From: Sandaracinaceae bacterium
Lineage (GTDB): Bacteria; Myxococcota_A; Polyangia; Polyangiales; Houyiibacteriaceae
Assembly (NCBI GenBank): GCA_020633055.1
Contig: JACKEJ010000007.1
Span: 62,001-126,000 of the forward strand
Length of the DNA: 64,000 bases
Direction of reading: 5' to 3'
Below the pieces are notes generated by a model. The model saw only the letters and a list, made by a program, of their open reading frames with translations. It did no database searches and had not been told where the DNA came from. This document shows, piece after piece, positions 31,976 through 43,567 of this stretch; positions within the stretch are counted from its first letter, which is position 1, and every line of letters starts with the position of its first letter. Position numbers and translations under genes: made by a program.

Positions 31976-33511
31976 ATGACTCAAGAAGCGGATCTTCGCG
32001 TCATCGAGGGAGAGACCCAGGGCAACGCCGACCCGCTCGTCGGCACCACCATCGACGGCCGCTACTTGGTCGAGCGTGTGCTCGGCGAGGGCGGCATGGG
32101 TCTGGTCTACCTCGGCAAGCACATCGTGCTGGGCAAGCCGCTGGCCGTGAAGGTGTTGCGGCCGGACGTCTCCAAGGATCAGGAGATCATCACGCGCTTC
32201 CGCCAGGAGGCGCAGAGCGCGTCCTCGATCGGTAACCAGCACATCATCGACATCTCGGACTTCGGCACGCTGCCCGACGGATCGACCTACTTCGTCATGG
32301 AGTTCCTCGACGGCACGGACCTCACGGGCGCCATCGAGCGGGCGGGCAAGATGGCCGCCAACCGCGTGGTGCACGTGGCCAAGCAGCTGGCGACGGCCCT
32401 CGGCGCCGCGCACGAGAACGGCATCGTCCACCGCGACCTGAAGCCCGACAACGTCTACCTCATCAAGCGCGGCGGCGACACGGACTTCGTCAAGGTGCTC
32501 GACTTCGGTATCGCGAAGGTCGGCGGCAGCAACAGCAAGCTCACCCGCGCCGGTCAGGTGTTCGGCACGCCGCACTACATGTCGCCCGAGCAGTGCTCCG
32601 GCAGCGGGGTGGACCACCGCACGGACATCTACGCCATCGGCGTGATGCTCTACGAGATGGTCACGGGCGAGGTGCCGTTCGATGCCGACAACCTGATGGG
32701 CATCCTCACCAAGCACTTGTACGAGGACCCCATCCCGCCTTCTCAGAAGAACCCCGAGCTCCCGCGGGAGCTGGAGGCGGTGATCCTGAAGGCCATGTCC
32801 AAGCAGCTGGAGACTCGCTACCAGAACATGGGCGAGTTCTACGACGACCTCGTGCGGGTCGGCGAAGGGCTTCCGGCGCTGGCGATGGCGGATGGTACGG
32901 GCGCGTACTCCACGCGGCGCACGGCGCCCGGCGTAGGAGGTGTCACCGCGCCACCGACCTCGTCGGGCGGAAGCAAGACGGGCATCATCGTGGCCGTCGT
33001 CGGCGCCATCCTCCTCCTCGGGGCGGGGGGCGGAATCTTCATGGCCATGAGCACGCCCGAGCCCGTCGCGCAGGCCCCCGTGGTCACCCCCGAGCCGCCG
33101 CCCGTGCCCACCCCGCCGCCCGTGGCCGAAGTCCCCGAGCCGCCCCCTGCGGCGCCCGTGGTCGAAGAGTTCCTGATCGCCATCACGTCGGATCCCGCCG
33201 GGGCGGCCGTGTGGCGCGGCAACGAGCTCATCGGCACCACGCCCCTCACGCTGCCCCGCCCGACCGACGAGCGTCTGGACCTGCAGCTGCGCCTCGACGG
33301 GTACGACGACAAGGACTTTGCGATCTCGTCCCTCACGCGGGCCGAGAGCATCAACTTCACGCTGGACCGCACGCGCACCACGTCGGGTCGTCGCTCGTCC
33401 TCCAGCAGCGGCACCAGCGGGACCAGCGCGTCGGGGGCTTCCGAGCCGCCTCCCGCGATGACCAGCATGCGGCCCTCTGGGTCCGAGGTGCTGGACCCCT
33501 GGGCCAACTGA
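31976..33511 (+). CDS. Transmembrane serine/threonine protein kinase with PEGA domain
   Basis: 511 residues from the ATG at 31976, preferred over the ATG at 31952 because GAGGA lies seven bases upstream. The kinase domain (~25-290) has LGEGGMGLVYLG, AVKVLRPD, HRDLKPDNVYLI, LDFGIAKVGG and GTPHYMSPEQ, all intact. A Gly/Ser/Pro linker is followed by one membrane helix (TGIIVAVVGAILLLGAGGGI, ~340-360), a Pro/Glu-rich stretch (PPPVPTPPPVAEVPEPP) and an extracytoplasmic PEGA domain (ITSDPAGAAVWRGNELIGTT). The PEGA domain and Ser-rich tail probably sense or bind the envelope. It has its own promoter region and a strong terminator, so it is a single-gene transcript. Confidence 0.94.
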   Translation: MTQEADLRVIEGETQGNADPLVGTTIDGRYLVERVLGEGGMGLVYLGKHIVLGKPLAVKVLRPDVSKDQEIITRFRQEAQSASSIGNQHIIDISDFGTLPDGSTYFVMEFLDGTDLTGAIERAGKMAANRVVHVAKQLATALGAAHENGIVHRDLKPDNVYLIKRGGDTDFVKVLDFGIAKVGGSNSKLTRAGQVFGTPHYMSPEQCSGSGVDHRTDIYAIGVMLYEMVTGEVPFDADNLMGILTKHLYEDPIPPSQKNPELPRELEAVILKAMSKQLETRYQNMGEFYDDLVRVGEGLPALAMADGTGAYSTRRTAPGVGGVTAPPTSSGGSKTGIIVAVVGAILLLGAGGGIFMAMSTPEPVAQAPVVTPEPPPVPTPPPVAEVPEPPPAAPVVEEFLIAITSDPAGAAVWRGNELIGTTPLTLPRPTDERLDLQLRLDGYDDKDFAISSLTRAESINFTLDRTRTTSGRRSSSSSGTSGTSASGASEPPPAMTSMRPSGSEVLDPWAN

Positions 33512-33553
33512 ACGTTCAGGGCGCTCCGCTGGTCGGCGGCGCACGGGAGAATC

Positions 33554-33581
33554 GGGCCTGCGGTAGCGGGCCCTTTTTCTT
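33554..33581 (+). terminator. Intrinsic terminator after the PEGA kinase gene
   Basis: An 8-bp stem (GGGCCTGC with GCGGGCCC, one G-U pair) and GGTA loop at 33554-33573 is followed by TTTTTCTT. It is the clearest Rho-independent terminator in the window, 42 bases after the stop codon. Confidence 0.88.
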
Positions 33582-33626
33582 GGTCGCGGTTGCCCCCCCA
33601 AGGCGTTCCGACTACCTTGCGCGCCG

Positions 33627-35129
33627 ATGTGGACCCACTCAGCCCGGTCGAGAGCTCGTTCGCCGTGGGGCGCCCTACGCGCGGGCCCGCCGCGTGACCG
33701 AAGGGGCTCTCTGCGCACGTTGAGCGCGGCGCTGCTGGTCGGGTGTCTCGGCGGCTGCTTGTCCAACGAAGGCGCCGCACCTCCCGAGGCGTTGCTGTTG
33801 TCGCCCATCGCGACAGCGCTGGTTCCCTCCACCGGGACGCCATCCCATCTGTTGGTGCTCAACTCCAACTTCAACCTGCGTTACAACGGGGGCTCGCTCC
33901 ACAGCTACGACCTCGCCGTCCTCAACAGCGCCATCGACAGCGCGTGCGTGGCCCCACGCGTCGGTCTGACCGACGCCGAATGCCGGGAGAGTGAGACTTG
34001 TGCGGTGGCCGCATCGTGCGTGTTGGTGCCAGAGCAGCTCACCGACGTAGACGATGCGGGCGGGCAGCTGCTCGTGACCTCCGTGCCCGGTCTGCTCGCA
34101 GGTGAAGTGCGGGTAGGGAGCTACGGGTCGAGCATTGCGGTCGACGCGAACGCCGCCCGCGTGTACCTCGCCATCCGGGCGGACGCCGACATCACGGTCG
34201 TCGATCTCCAACCAGACGGTGGACTGAGCTGCGGTGGCAACGGCGGCGAGCTGCACACCTGCGACACAGCGGCGCGGCACATCGATCAAACGCTCGCCAA
34301 CGCGCGCGGCGTGACGCTCCAGCCGGACCCGCTGGGCATCAGCGTGCAACCGCTCGCGGACTTGGTGGCTGGTGACGAAGGCAGCGCCCTGATCGTCGCT
34401 CACCGCTCCGGCGCGGCCAGCTTCATCGTGGACCGGGGCGACAGCCTCACGCTCGTCGACAGCCTCGACGGGTTCTCCGAGGAGCTCCTGGCCGCGACAC
34501 GCGGCCCGGACGGCAAGGTGTGGATGCCGAGCTCGCTCTCCCCATTCATCGCCCGCATCGGGGTCGGTCTCGACGGGTCGGCGGGCCTCGTGGCGGAGGA
34601 CGGCTTGCTCTACAACGCTGGCCTGGCGCGCGTCACGGGTGTGACGGGGGACGGGGCGCTCGACGCGCGCGGCGTGGCGTTCGACGGCGCCGGGAACACC
34701 CTGGTGCTCACGCGCTCGCCGGGCACCCTGGTCGTGACAGACGGGGGACTGGGTCCGGACGGGCGCATGCGGGTGCTCGACAGCATCGAGGTCGGGGTCG
34801 GGCCATCGCGCGTTCGTACGGCCATGCTGCACGGCCGCGAGTTCGCCTTCGTCAGCTGCTTCGACAGCCGGGACGTGTACGTGGTGGACCTGCTCACCCG
34901 CGAGCTCGCCGCCGTGGTGCGCGGCATGACGGGGCCGTTCGAGTTCGAGCTCGACGTCGCGCGCGAGCGCGCCTACATCGCGGACTTCCGCACCTCGGTC
35001 ATCCGCGTCGTCGACCTCGCCCCAATGCTGACGTGCATCGACGAACCGGGGGTACCTGGGCGCGAGTGCGCGCCCGAGCTGATTGGGCTGGTGGGCCGTC
35101 CCACGACACTGCAAGGAGGTCTGCGATGA
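33627..35129 (+). CDS. Lipoprotein with probable beta-propeller fold, unknown function
   Basis: 500 residues, ATG at 33627. A long basic n-region leads to the signal TLSAALLVGCLGGC, a clear lipobox. The mature protein has repeated blade-like segments with a Tyr/Val-Asp-Leu pattern typical of YVTN/LVIVD propellers: RVYLAIRADADITVVDLQPD, VWMPSSLSPFIARIG, FVSCFDSRDVYVVDLLTREL, YIADFRTSVIRVVDL. A Cys-containing insertion lies at ~90-120. The protein should be anchored at the outer face of a membrane. The stop overlaps the next gene (ATGA), so the two lipoproteins are made together. No enzymatic function is evident. Confidence 0.78.
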   Translation: MWTHSARSRARSPWGALRAGPPRDRRGSLRTLSAALLVGCLGGCLSNEGAAPPEALLLSPIATALVPSTGTPSHLLVLNSNFNLRYNGGSLHSYDLAVLNSAIDSACVAPRVGLTDAECRESETCAVAASCVLVPEQLTDVDDAGGQLLVTSVPGLLAGEVRVGSYGSSIAVDANAARVYLAIRADADITVVDLQPDGGLSCGGNGGELHTCDTAARHIDQTLANARGVTLQPDPLGISVQPLADLVAGDEGSALIVAHRSGAASFIVDRGDSLTLVDSLDGFSEELLAATRGPDGKVWMPSSLSPFIARIGVGLDGSAGLVAEDGLLYNAGLARVTGVTGDGALDARGVAFDGAGNTLVLTRSPGTLVVTDGGLGPDGRMRVLDSIEVGVGPSRVRTAMLHGREFAFVSCFDSRDVYVVDLLTRELAAVVRGMTGPFEFELDVARERAYIADFRTSVIRVVDLAPMLTCIDEPGVPGRECAPELIGLVGRPTTLQGGLR

Positions 35130-37666
35130 CCCGCCCGGTCCGACAGCCGGCTCGCGGCGCACGCCCCGGTCACCGAGGAGCGGCAACCGCTCCATCCGCT
35201 GGGTTGCTGGTCGCCGCGCTGCTCGCGCTGCCAGGCCTGCACCTGCTCACCGCGTGCGGCAATCAGGGGACGGTCATCCAGCCGCGCACCTTCGATCGCC
35301 CCGAGCGTGTGGCTTTCGGTTGCTACGACCGCTTGGCCAACGTCTTCGTGCCGCTCGCCGGGTGTGACGCCGTCGAGCTCGACCGCGACGAAGAGGACTT
35401 CGCGCTGATCGGGCTCGTGACCCAGACCGCCCAGGGGGAGGTGGCCGCCGTCGACCTGGACATGCGGCTGGTGCTGGACGCCGACGTGCGCGTCCCGGGC
35501 TTCACGTTCGTGCTGGTCGGAGAGAACCCGACCGCCATCGTCGTGCCCACGCTCACGGCGAGGCACACCTACGTGGCCAACCAGACGAGCCGCACCATTA
35601 CGTGGTTGCCGCTGGCGCAGTTTCACCCCGACGCGCAGGCCACCGACGACGTCGGCGGGCAGCTGGCGCTGCCTGGCTCACCGTCGGACATGGTGCTTTC
35701 GCCGGCCGAGGACTTTCTCTACGTCGCCCTCCCAGACAACGGCACCATCGGCGAGATCGCCGTGGACTCGACCAACCCGACGGCCCCGCTCACGTTCGTC
35801 CGTGAGATCGCGCTCGATGCCACGATCCCGACGCAGGTGGCCGCCGTCGAAGCCGCGGCGCCGTACCGGCGCTTTTGTCCGACCGGCTACGAGAACAACC
35901 TGCCGCAGCCGGAGCTCGCGGCGCCGCGCGCTCCGATTCAGGTCGGCGCCACCCCTCGTCCCTCGCAGCTCACCGTCGACCTCAGCGCGACGCCGCCGGT
36001 GTTGCTCGTGTCAGATGCCAACCTGCCCATCATCCACCGCCTGGTGCTGGACGCGGCCGGCGCCGATGCGGCGGCGCTCACGCCCCTCGCGCCGGGTGTG
36101 CCGACCGAGCAGGTCGTGGTCACGCCCCCCGTGCCGGCAACCACGGGCGACAGGAGCGCGACGCAACGCTACCTGTACGCCATCGACGTGACCGACAACT
36201 CCGTGCTCGCCATGGACTACACCGTTGGGGCTGCCAATTTCGGGGCGGTGCTCTCGGTGAACACCGGCGACAACGCCCCGGACCGGCTCGCGCTACGCGC
36301 TGGAGCAGGGCGCTTGCGCGTGGTGGAGCCTGGGTACGTCGTGACCGGCGGCAACGCGCCCGCCGAGTGTAATCCGGCGGTGGAGAGCGAGGCCGAAGAG
36401 GCGCTGCCGAGCACCTTGCGTGGTGTGTTTCTGCTCGCGGGTCAGGTGGACGGGAACCTGGCCATCGTCGACGTCTACGATCTCGACGCCCCGTGTCGGG
36501 GGGGTGCGGGCTGCGCCAACCCGGACAACGAGAACGACGTCCACGTGCGCATCGAGCGACACCGACCCCGCATCGGGACGTTCACACTGGACGACCCCGA
36601 CGTCGTGGGCTTCCCCGCCCTCAGCTTCGACGGGAGCGCGGGGCAGATTCAAGCGAGCGGATTCCCGTCGACTGGTTCGGGACCACGCCTGGAGTCGTTC
36701 GCTTGCCCGAGCGGGATGGTGCGGGTCTACCCGGATAGCGGGAGCGCCCTCATCTGCGCCTCGGCGGACCCGTGGTCGAGCCCCGCCCAGAGCTGGTCCG
36801 CCGAGTGGGAGGGGCAGCTGCCCTTCGCTGTGGGTGGCGGACGCTTCGACACCTCCGACCTCAGTCAGTTCATCACAGCCGACGCTGACCTGTGCGCGTG
36901 GGGCGTGCTGGGTGAGAACGACGTGACGGCATCGGGCCTCGCCGCCGACGATCCGCTCAGCGGATACGTCGGGGATCGCTTGGTCCTGACCGGCGAGCTC
37001 GTACCCTCCATTCAGAGCGCTCTCGACGCGGGGAGCAGCTCGGCGTTCGAGCGCTGCCGTCCCTTCCTCGATGCGGCCGACCGTGATCAGGTGTTCCTCG
37101 AGATCACCGACGCCCGCGAGGGCTCGTTGGCCCTGCGCGTCCCCGTACGACGCGGCGTGAGCGGCACCCCCATCGACGGTGACCCGCTCGTGACCTACAC
37201 GCTGGAGGACGTCGCCACCTGCTTCCCGGGGATAACGCCGTTCGCCATTCACGCGCGCACCTCTTACGTGGTGCGAAGCTCTTTCGCCTCGTACCTGCAC
37301 CGCGTGGTGTCGGACGGGGGCAGCTGTCGCGTCGATGCCGCGCGTCCGGTCGACCCTGCCGACCCACAGACCCGCGTCGAAGGGCGCGCGTTCGTCGGGC
37401 GGCCATACGTGAACCCGTACCTGGCGTTCCACATCAGCGACCGCCGCGCGGATGGATCCACCGTGGGCAGCATGGAAGGCCTCCGTTCGGTCTTCACCGT
37501 CACCACGCGGCTGCTGCCTGCGGTCGCCGTCATCGACATCGGGCGCATCGTGTCGGACGTGCTCCTCACGCCGAACCGGGAGAACCTGATCGTCATCGAC
37601 TCCGCGGCGTCGTCCCTTGGGCAGTACGCCCTCGACCCCCTCGTGCGCCAGGCGTCGGTGCAGTAG
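35126..37666 (+). CDS. Large lipoprotein, probable beta-propeller, unknown function
   Basis: 846 residues. The ATG at 35126 overlaps the upstream stop and is preceded by AAGGAGG seven bases before it (35113-35119), the best ribosome-binding site in the neighbourhood. The signal LVAALLALPGLHLLTAC is a canonical lipobox. The N-terminal ~420 residues have propeller-like repeats (PSDMVLSPAEDFLYVALPDN, VLLVSDANLPIIHRLVLDAA, YLYAIDVTDNSVLAMDYTVG), and the rest includes Cys-containing loops and another repeat near the end (NLIVIDSAASSLGQYAL). It is probably an envelope complex partner of the preceding lipoprotein. mutS starts 8 bases later but is unlikely to be related in function. Confidence 0.78.
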   Translation: MTRPVRQPARGARPGHRGAATAPSAGLLVAALLALPGLHLLTACGNQGTVIQPRTFDRPERVAFGCYDRLANVFVPLAGCDAVELDRDEEDFALIGLVTQTAQGEVAAVDLDMRLVLDADVRVPGFTFVLVGENPTAIVVPTLTARHTYVANQTSRTITWLPLAQFHPDAQATDDVGGQLALPGSPSDMVLSPAEDFLYVALPDNGTIGEIAVDSTNPTAPLTFVREIALDATIPTQVAAVEAAAPYRRFCPTGYENNLPQPELAAPRAPIQVGATPRPSQLTVDLSATPPVLLVSDANLPIIHRLVLDAAGADAAALTPLAPGVPTEQVVVTPPVPATTGDRSATQRYLYAIDVTDNSVLAMDYTVGAANFGAVLSVNTGDNAPDRLALRAGAGRLRVVEPGYVVTGGNAPAECNPAVESEAEEALPSTLRGVFLLAGQVDGNLAIVDVYDLDAPCRGGAGCANPDNENDVHVRIERHRPRIGTFTLDDPDVVGFPALSFDGSAGQIQASGFPSTGSGPRLESFACPSGMVRVYPDSGSALICASADPWSSPAQSWSAEWEGQLPFAVGGGRFDTSDLSQFITADADLCAWGVLGENDVTASGLAADDPLSGYVGDRLVLTGELVPSIQSALDAGSSSAFERCRPFLDAADRDQVFLEITDAREGSLALRVPVRRGVSGTPIDGDPLVTYTLEDVATCFPGITPFAIHARTSYVVRSSFASYLHRVVSDGGSCRVDAARPVDPADPQTRVEGRAFVGRPYVNPYLAFHISDRRADGSTVGSMEGLRSVFTVTTRLLPAVAVIDIGRIVSDVLLTPNRENLIVIDSAASSLGQYALDPLVRQASVQ

Positions 37667-37674
37667 GCGCGCGC

Positions 37675-40296
<2,622 letters not shown>

Positions 40297-40377
40297 CCGC
40301 GCGTCCCACCCACCGAACGTGGTTGCTGGCGGGGCCAGTCGCCGCATACTGCGGGGGCCGACGCTCGGCCTCCTCCC

Positions 40378-41508
40378 ATGGAAAACCTCGTCCCCAAGAC
40401 CATCCAGCAGCTCGCGCCTTATGTCCCCGGGTCCCCCATCGAGCAGATCCGGCGCGAGTACGGCATCCAAGAGCTGGTGAAGCTCGCCAGCAACGAGAGC
40501 GCCATCGGGGCCTCTCCGCGCGTCGCGGAGATGCTCGAGCAGCTGATGGCGGACATCCACCGATACCCCGATCCACGCGCACACGACCTGCGCGCAGCGC
40601 TCGCGGCCCACTGGGGTCTTGCGCCGCGCGAGCTAGCGTTCGGCAACGGGAGCAACGAGCTGATCGACCTGGTAGGGCGCGTGTTCGCAAGCGCAGAGGA
40701 CCACGTGGTCTTCGGGGATCCTTCCTTCCTCTGCTACCGCATCGCGTGCGTGGCCGGGGGCGTCCCGTTCACCGACGTGCCCTTGGTCGACGGCGTGAGC
40801 TGGGACGTGGACGCGATGTTGGCGGCGGTCACCCCGCGCACCCGCATCCTGTTCTTGTCCAACCCCAACAATCCCACCGGCGCGTATGTCGGGGAGGCGG
40901 CGCTGCGTCGTCTGCTGAGCGAGCTCCCGCGCGAGGTGGTGCCGGTGCTCGACGAGGCCTACGCCGAGTTCGCCACCGCCACCGACTACGTCAGCGGGGT
41001 CACGCTGCGCGCGCTGCATCCTCGCACCATCGTGCTGCGCACGTTCTCGAAGGCCTACGGCCTCGCGGGGCTGCGCGTGGGCTACGCCATCGCTGCGCCC
41101 GACATGATCGACTGGATCGAGCGGCTGCGCGCGCCCTTCAACGTGAACACGCTCGCGCAGGCAGCCGCCATCGCTGCCTTGTCGGACGCCGAGCACCTCG
41201 CTCGCGCCGTCGCCCTCAACGCGCGCGAGCGCGCCCGCGTCACGAGCCACCTCGCACAGCTCGGCTTCGCCGTGGCTCCCAGCGAGGCCAACTTCGTGCT
41301 CGTGTCGGTCGACGCTCCCTCTGCCGAGGCTTACGAGTGGTTCCTGCGACGGGGGGTCATCTTGCGCGCCTTCGGACCACCACTGACCCACCACCTACGC
41401 GTGAGCCTCGGCGCTCCCGCCGAGAACGACACCATGCTCGCGGCCTTCGCCGCGTTCGCGGCGCGTCACACCACGGCCACGCGTACCGCCCCCGAGAGCA
41501 CCCCATGA
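40378..41508 (+). CDS. hisC: Histidinol-phosphate aminotransferase
   Basis: 376 residues, ATG at 40378. A fold-type I PLP enzyme: KLASNESAIGASPRV near the N-terminus, LSNPNNPTGAYVG, VLDEAYAEF and the PLP-lysine motif FSKAYGLAGLRVGYA, then the Arg-containing HLRVSLG near the C-terminus. HisC transfers the amino group to imidazole-acetol phosphate in histidine synthesis; members also act on prephenate or aromatic keto acids, which may be relevant since aroA follows in an ATGA overlap. It begins 81 bases after mutS. Full length, no anomalies. Confidence 0.93.
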   Translation: MENLVPKTIQQLAPYVPGSPIEQIRREYGIQELVKLASNESAIGASPRVAEMLEQLMADIHRYPDPRAHDLRAALAAHWGLAPRELAFGNGSNELIDLVGRVFASAEDHVVFGDPSFLCYRIACVAGGVPFTDVPLVDGVSWDVDAMLAAVTPRTRILFLSNPNNPTGAYVGEAALRRLLSELPREVVPVLDEAYAEFATATDYVSGVTLRALHPRTIVLRTFSKAYGLAGLRVGYAIAAPDMIDWIERLRAPFNVNTLAQAAAIAALSDAEHLARAVALNARERARVTSHLAQLGFAVAPSEANFVLVSVDAPSAEAYEWFLRRGVILRAFGPPLTHHLRVSLGAPAENDTMLAAFAAFAARHTTATRTAPESTP

Positions 41509-42857
41509 AGCGCTACAGAGTCCAGAAGAGCGGTCCCCTCCGTGGGTCCGTCGCCATCCCTGGCGACAAGTCCATCGGCCACCGCGCCATCATCTTCGGC
41601 GCGCTGTCGCGCGGAGAGTGCTCCATCACGGGCCTGTCGGGGGGGCTCGACAACGTCGCGACCGCCAACTGCTTCCGCGCCATGGGCGTGTCCATCGACC
41701 TCGGCGACCGTTCGGCGCGCGTCCGTGGCGTCGGTCTGCGCGGGCTGCAGATGCCCAAGACCGTGCTCGACTGTGGCAATTCGGGCACCAGCATGCGGCT
41801 CCTCGCGGGCCTGCTCGCGGCGCAGCGCTTCGGCTCGCGCATGGTGGGCGACCACTCGCTCACCCGCCGGCCCATGGGCCGGGTGATCGAGCCCTTGCGC
41901 GCTCGTGGCGCCCACATCGCCGGCAGCTCCGGCAAGAAGCCGGACGCGCTCTATCCGCCCATCTCCATCGCGCCGCTGGTCGAGGGCGAGTTCATCTCGG
42001 GCATCGAGTACGACATGCCCATCGCCAGCGCCCAGGTGAAGAGCTGCATGCTGCTGGCCGGTCTCTACGCCAACGGCCCCACGACCATCCGCGAGCCCGT
42101 CCTCTCGCGAGACCACACCGAGCGCATGATGATGGCCCTCGGTGTGCCGCTCGAGACGGCAGGGCCCATGTGCCGCCTCGACCCCCAGGACGAGGGCTGG
42201 TCGGGCGGCTGGGACCCGTTCACCTGGGAGGTCCCTGGCGACCCGTCCAGCGCGACGTTCATGCTGGCCGCGGCGCTGATGGTGCCGGGCAGCCAGGTGT
42301 GCACCACGGGCGTCGGCGTGAACCCCACACGCACCGGCTTCTTCGACGCGCTGCGCTTCATGGGCGTCGCGCCCGCCATCGAAGCGCAAGGGGACGGCGC
42401 GGGGGGCGAGCCCGTCGCCAACCTCACGGCCAGCTTCGGCAGCGCGCGCGGCACGGCCGTGGGCGGAGAGCTGCTGGTGCGCATGATTGACGAGGTGCCC
42501 GCGCTCGCGGCCCTCGCGGCCACGGTCAAGGGGCGCACCGAGATCCGCGACGCCGAGGAGCTCCGGGTGAAGGAGAGCGACCGCATCGCGGTGATGGCCA
42601 AGGCCCTACGCGACTTCGGCTGCCCGTGCGAGGAGCTGCCCGACGGCATGGTCATCGACGGCGGCGGGCCGCTCCATGCGGCTCGGGTGGAGAGCCAGGG
42701 TGACCACCGCATCGCGATGAGCGCGGCGCTGCTCGGTATGGTCGCCGAGGGGGAGACCATCGTGGACGACGTGGAGTGCGTCGAGACCAGCTTCCCGGGC
42801 TTCCCCGAGCTGTTGCGCTCGCTGGGGGCGCACATCGAGGTGGAGGTCGTCTCGTGA
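41505..42857 (+). CDS. aroA: 3-phosphoshikimate 1-carboxyvinyltransferase (EPSP synthase)
   Basis: 450 residues; the ATG at 41505 overlaps hisC. GDKSIGHRAIIFGAL (Ile where Ser is more usual), LDCGNSGTSMRLLAGLLA, LTRRPMGRVIEPL, SAQVKSCMLLAGL, GDPSSATFMLAAAL and LRVKESDRIAVMA line up with the two inside-out alpha/beta domains. The enzyme joins shikimate-3-phosphate and PEP in aromatic amino acid synthesis. It sits between hisC and cmk in one coupled operon (GTGA overlap downstream), the usual proteobacterial aroA-cmk order. Glyphosate sensitivity class cannot be decided safely by eye. Confidence 0.95.
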   Translation: MKRYRVQKSGPLRGSVAIPGDKSIGHRAIIFGALSRGECSITGLSGGLDNVATANCFRAMGVSIDLGDRSARVRGVGLRGLQMPKTVLDCGNSGTSMRLLAGLLAAQRFGSRMVGDHSLTRRPMGRVIEPLRARGAHIAGSSGKKPDALYPPISIAPLVEGEFISGIEYDMPIASAQVKSCMLLAGLYANGPTTIREPVLSRDHTERMMMALGVPLETAGPMCRLDPQDEGWSGGWDPFTWEVPGDPSSATFMLAAALMVPGSQVCTTGVGVNPTRTGFFDALRFMGVAPAIEAQGDGAGGEPVANLTASFGSARGTAVGGELLVRMIDEVPALAALAATVKGRTEIRDAEELRVKESDRIAVMAKALRDFGCPCEELPDGMVIDGGGPLHAARVESQGDHRIAMSAALLGMVAEGETIVDDVECVETSFPGFPELLRSLGAHIEVEVVS

Positions 42858-43549
42858 GCGGGGCCATGGCGTCGCGCTCCCGGCCGGTGGTCGCCATCGA
42901 CGGACCGGCCGGCGTGGGCAAGAGCACGACGGCGCGCAAGCTGGCCGCCGAGCTCGGCTTCGTGCTCGTCGACACGGGCGCCCTCTACCGGGGCGTGGCG
43001 CTCGCCGCGCGCGACGCCGGGGTACCGTGGACGGACGGGGAGGCGCTCGGGGCGCTGGCCACGGGGCTCGACCTCACGTTTCGGCTCGCGCCCGATGGCG
43101 AGCCCCGGCTGTGCATCGCCGGGCAGGACCGCGCCGACGAGATCCGCACGACCGACATCGCAGCGGGCGCCAGCAAGGTCGCCACGCATCCCCCGGTGCG
43201 CGCTGCGCTGCTGGGGCTCCAGCGTCGTCTCGGCGCGGAGGGCGGGGTCGTCCTCGAGGGGCGCGACATCGGCACGGTCGTGTTTCCGGACGCCGAGGTG
43301 AAGGTGTTCCTGACGGCGGCCGCGACCGAGCGCGCCAAGCGCCGGGTGCTCGACCTGGCGGCCCGGGGAACGGCTGCGGACGAAGCCGAGATCCTGGCGC
43401 AGATCGAGGCCCGCGACGCGCAGGACAGCGGCCGCGAGGTGGCGCCGCTGCGCCCCGCCGAGGATGCGGTCCACCTGGACAGCACGTTTCTGGGCATGGA
43501 CGAGGTCATCGCCCAGATCGCGGCGCTCGCGCGCGACGCGGGCGCCTGA
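42854..43549 (+). CDS. cmk: Cytidylate kinase
   Basis: 231 residues from the GTG at 42854 overlapping aroA; an ATG at 42866 four codons later is also possible. The P-loop is IDGPAGVGKSTTARKLA, followed by VDTGALYRGVALAA, the NMP-binding insert with EIRTTDIAAGASKVA, EGRDIGTVVFPDAEVKVFLT, and REVAPLRPAEDAVHLDSTFL. It phosphorylates CMP and dCMP to the diphosphates for nucleotide recycling. In many bacteria rpsA follows directly; here rpsA is 8 kb away. The gene converges on the RlmN-like gene. Confidence 0.95.
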   Translation: MSGAMASRSRPVVAIDGPAGVGKSTTARKLAAELGFVLVDTGALYRGVALAARDAGVPWTDGEALGALATGLDLTFRLAPDGEPRLCIAGQDRADEIRTTDIAAGASKVATHPPVRAALLGLQRRLGAEGGVVLEGRDIGTVVFPDAEVKVFLTAAATERAKRRVLDLAARGTAADEAEILAQIEARDAQDSGREVAPLRPAEDAVHLDSTFLGMDEVIAQIAALARDAGA

Positions 43550-43567
43550 GGGGCCTCTGGGCCTCAG
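43546..43567. terminator. Hairpin between convergent cmk and RlmN-like genes
   Basis: CTGAGG (43546-43551) and CCTCAG (43562-43567) form a 6-bp stem with a 10-base loop that itself is G/C-rich. There is no T-tract on either side, so a bidirectional terminator is only possible. Confidence 0.3.
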
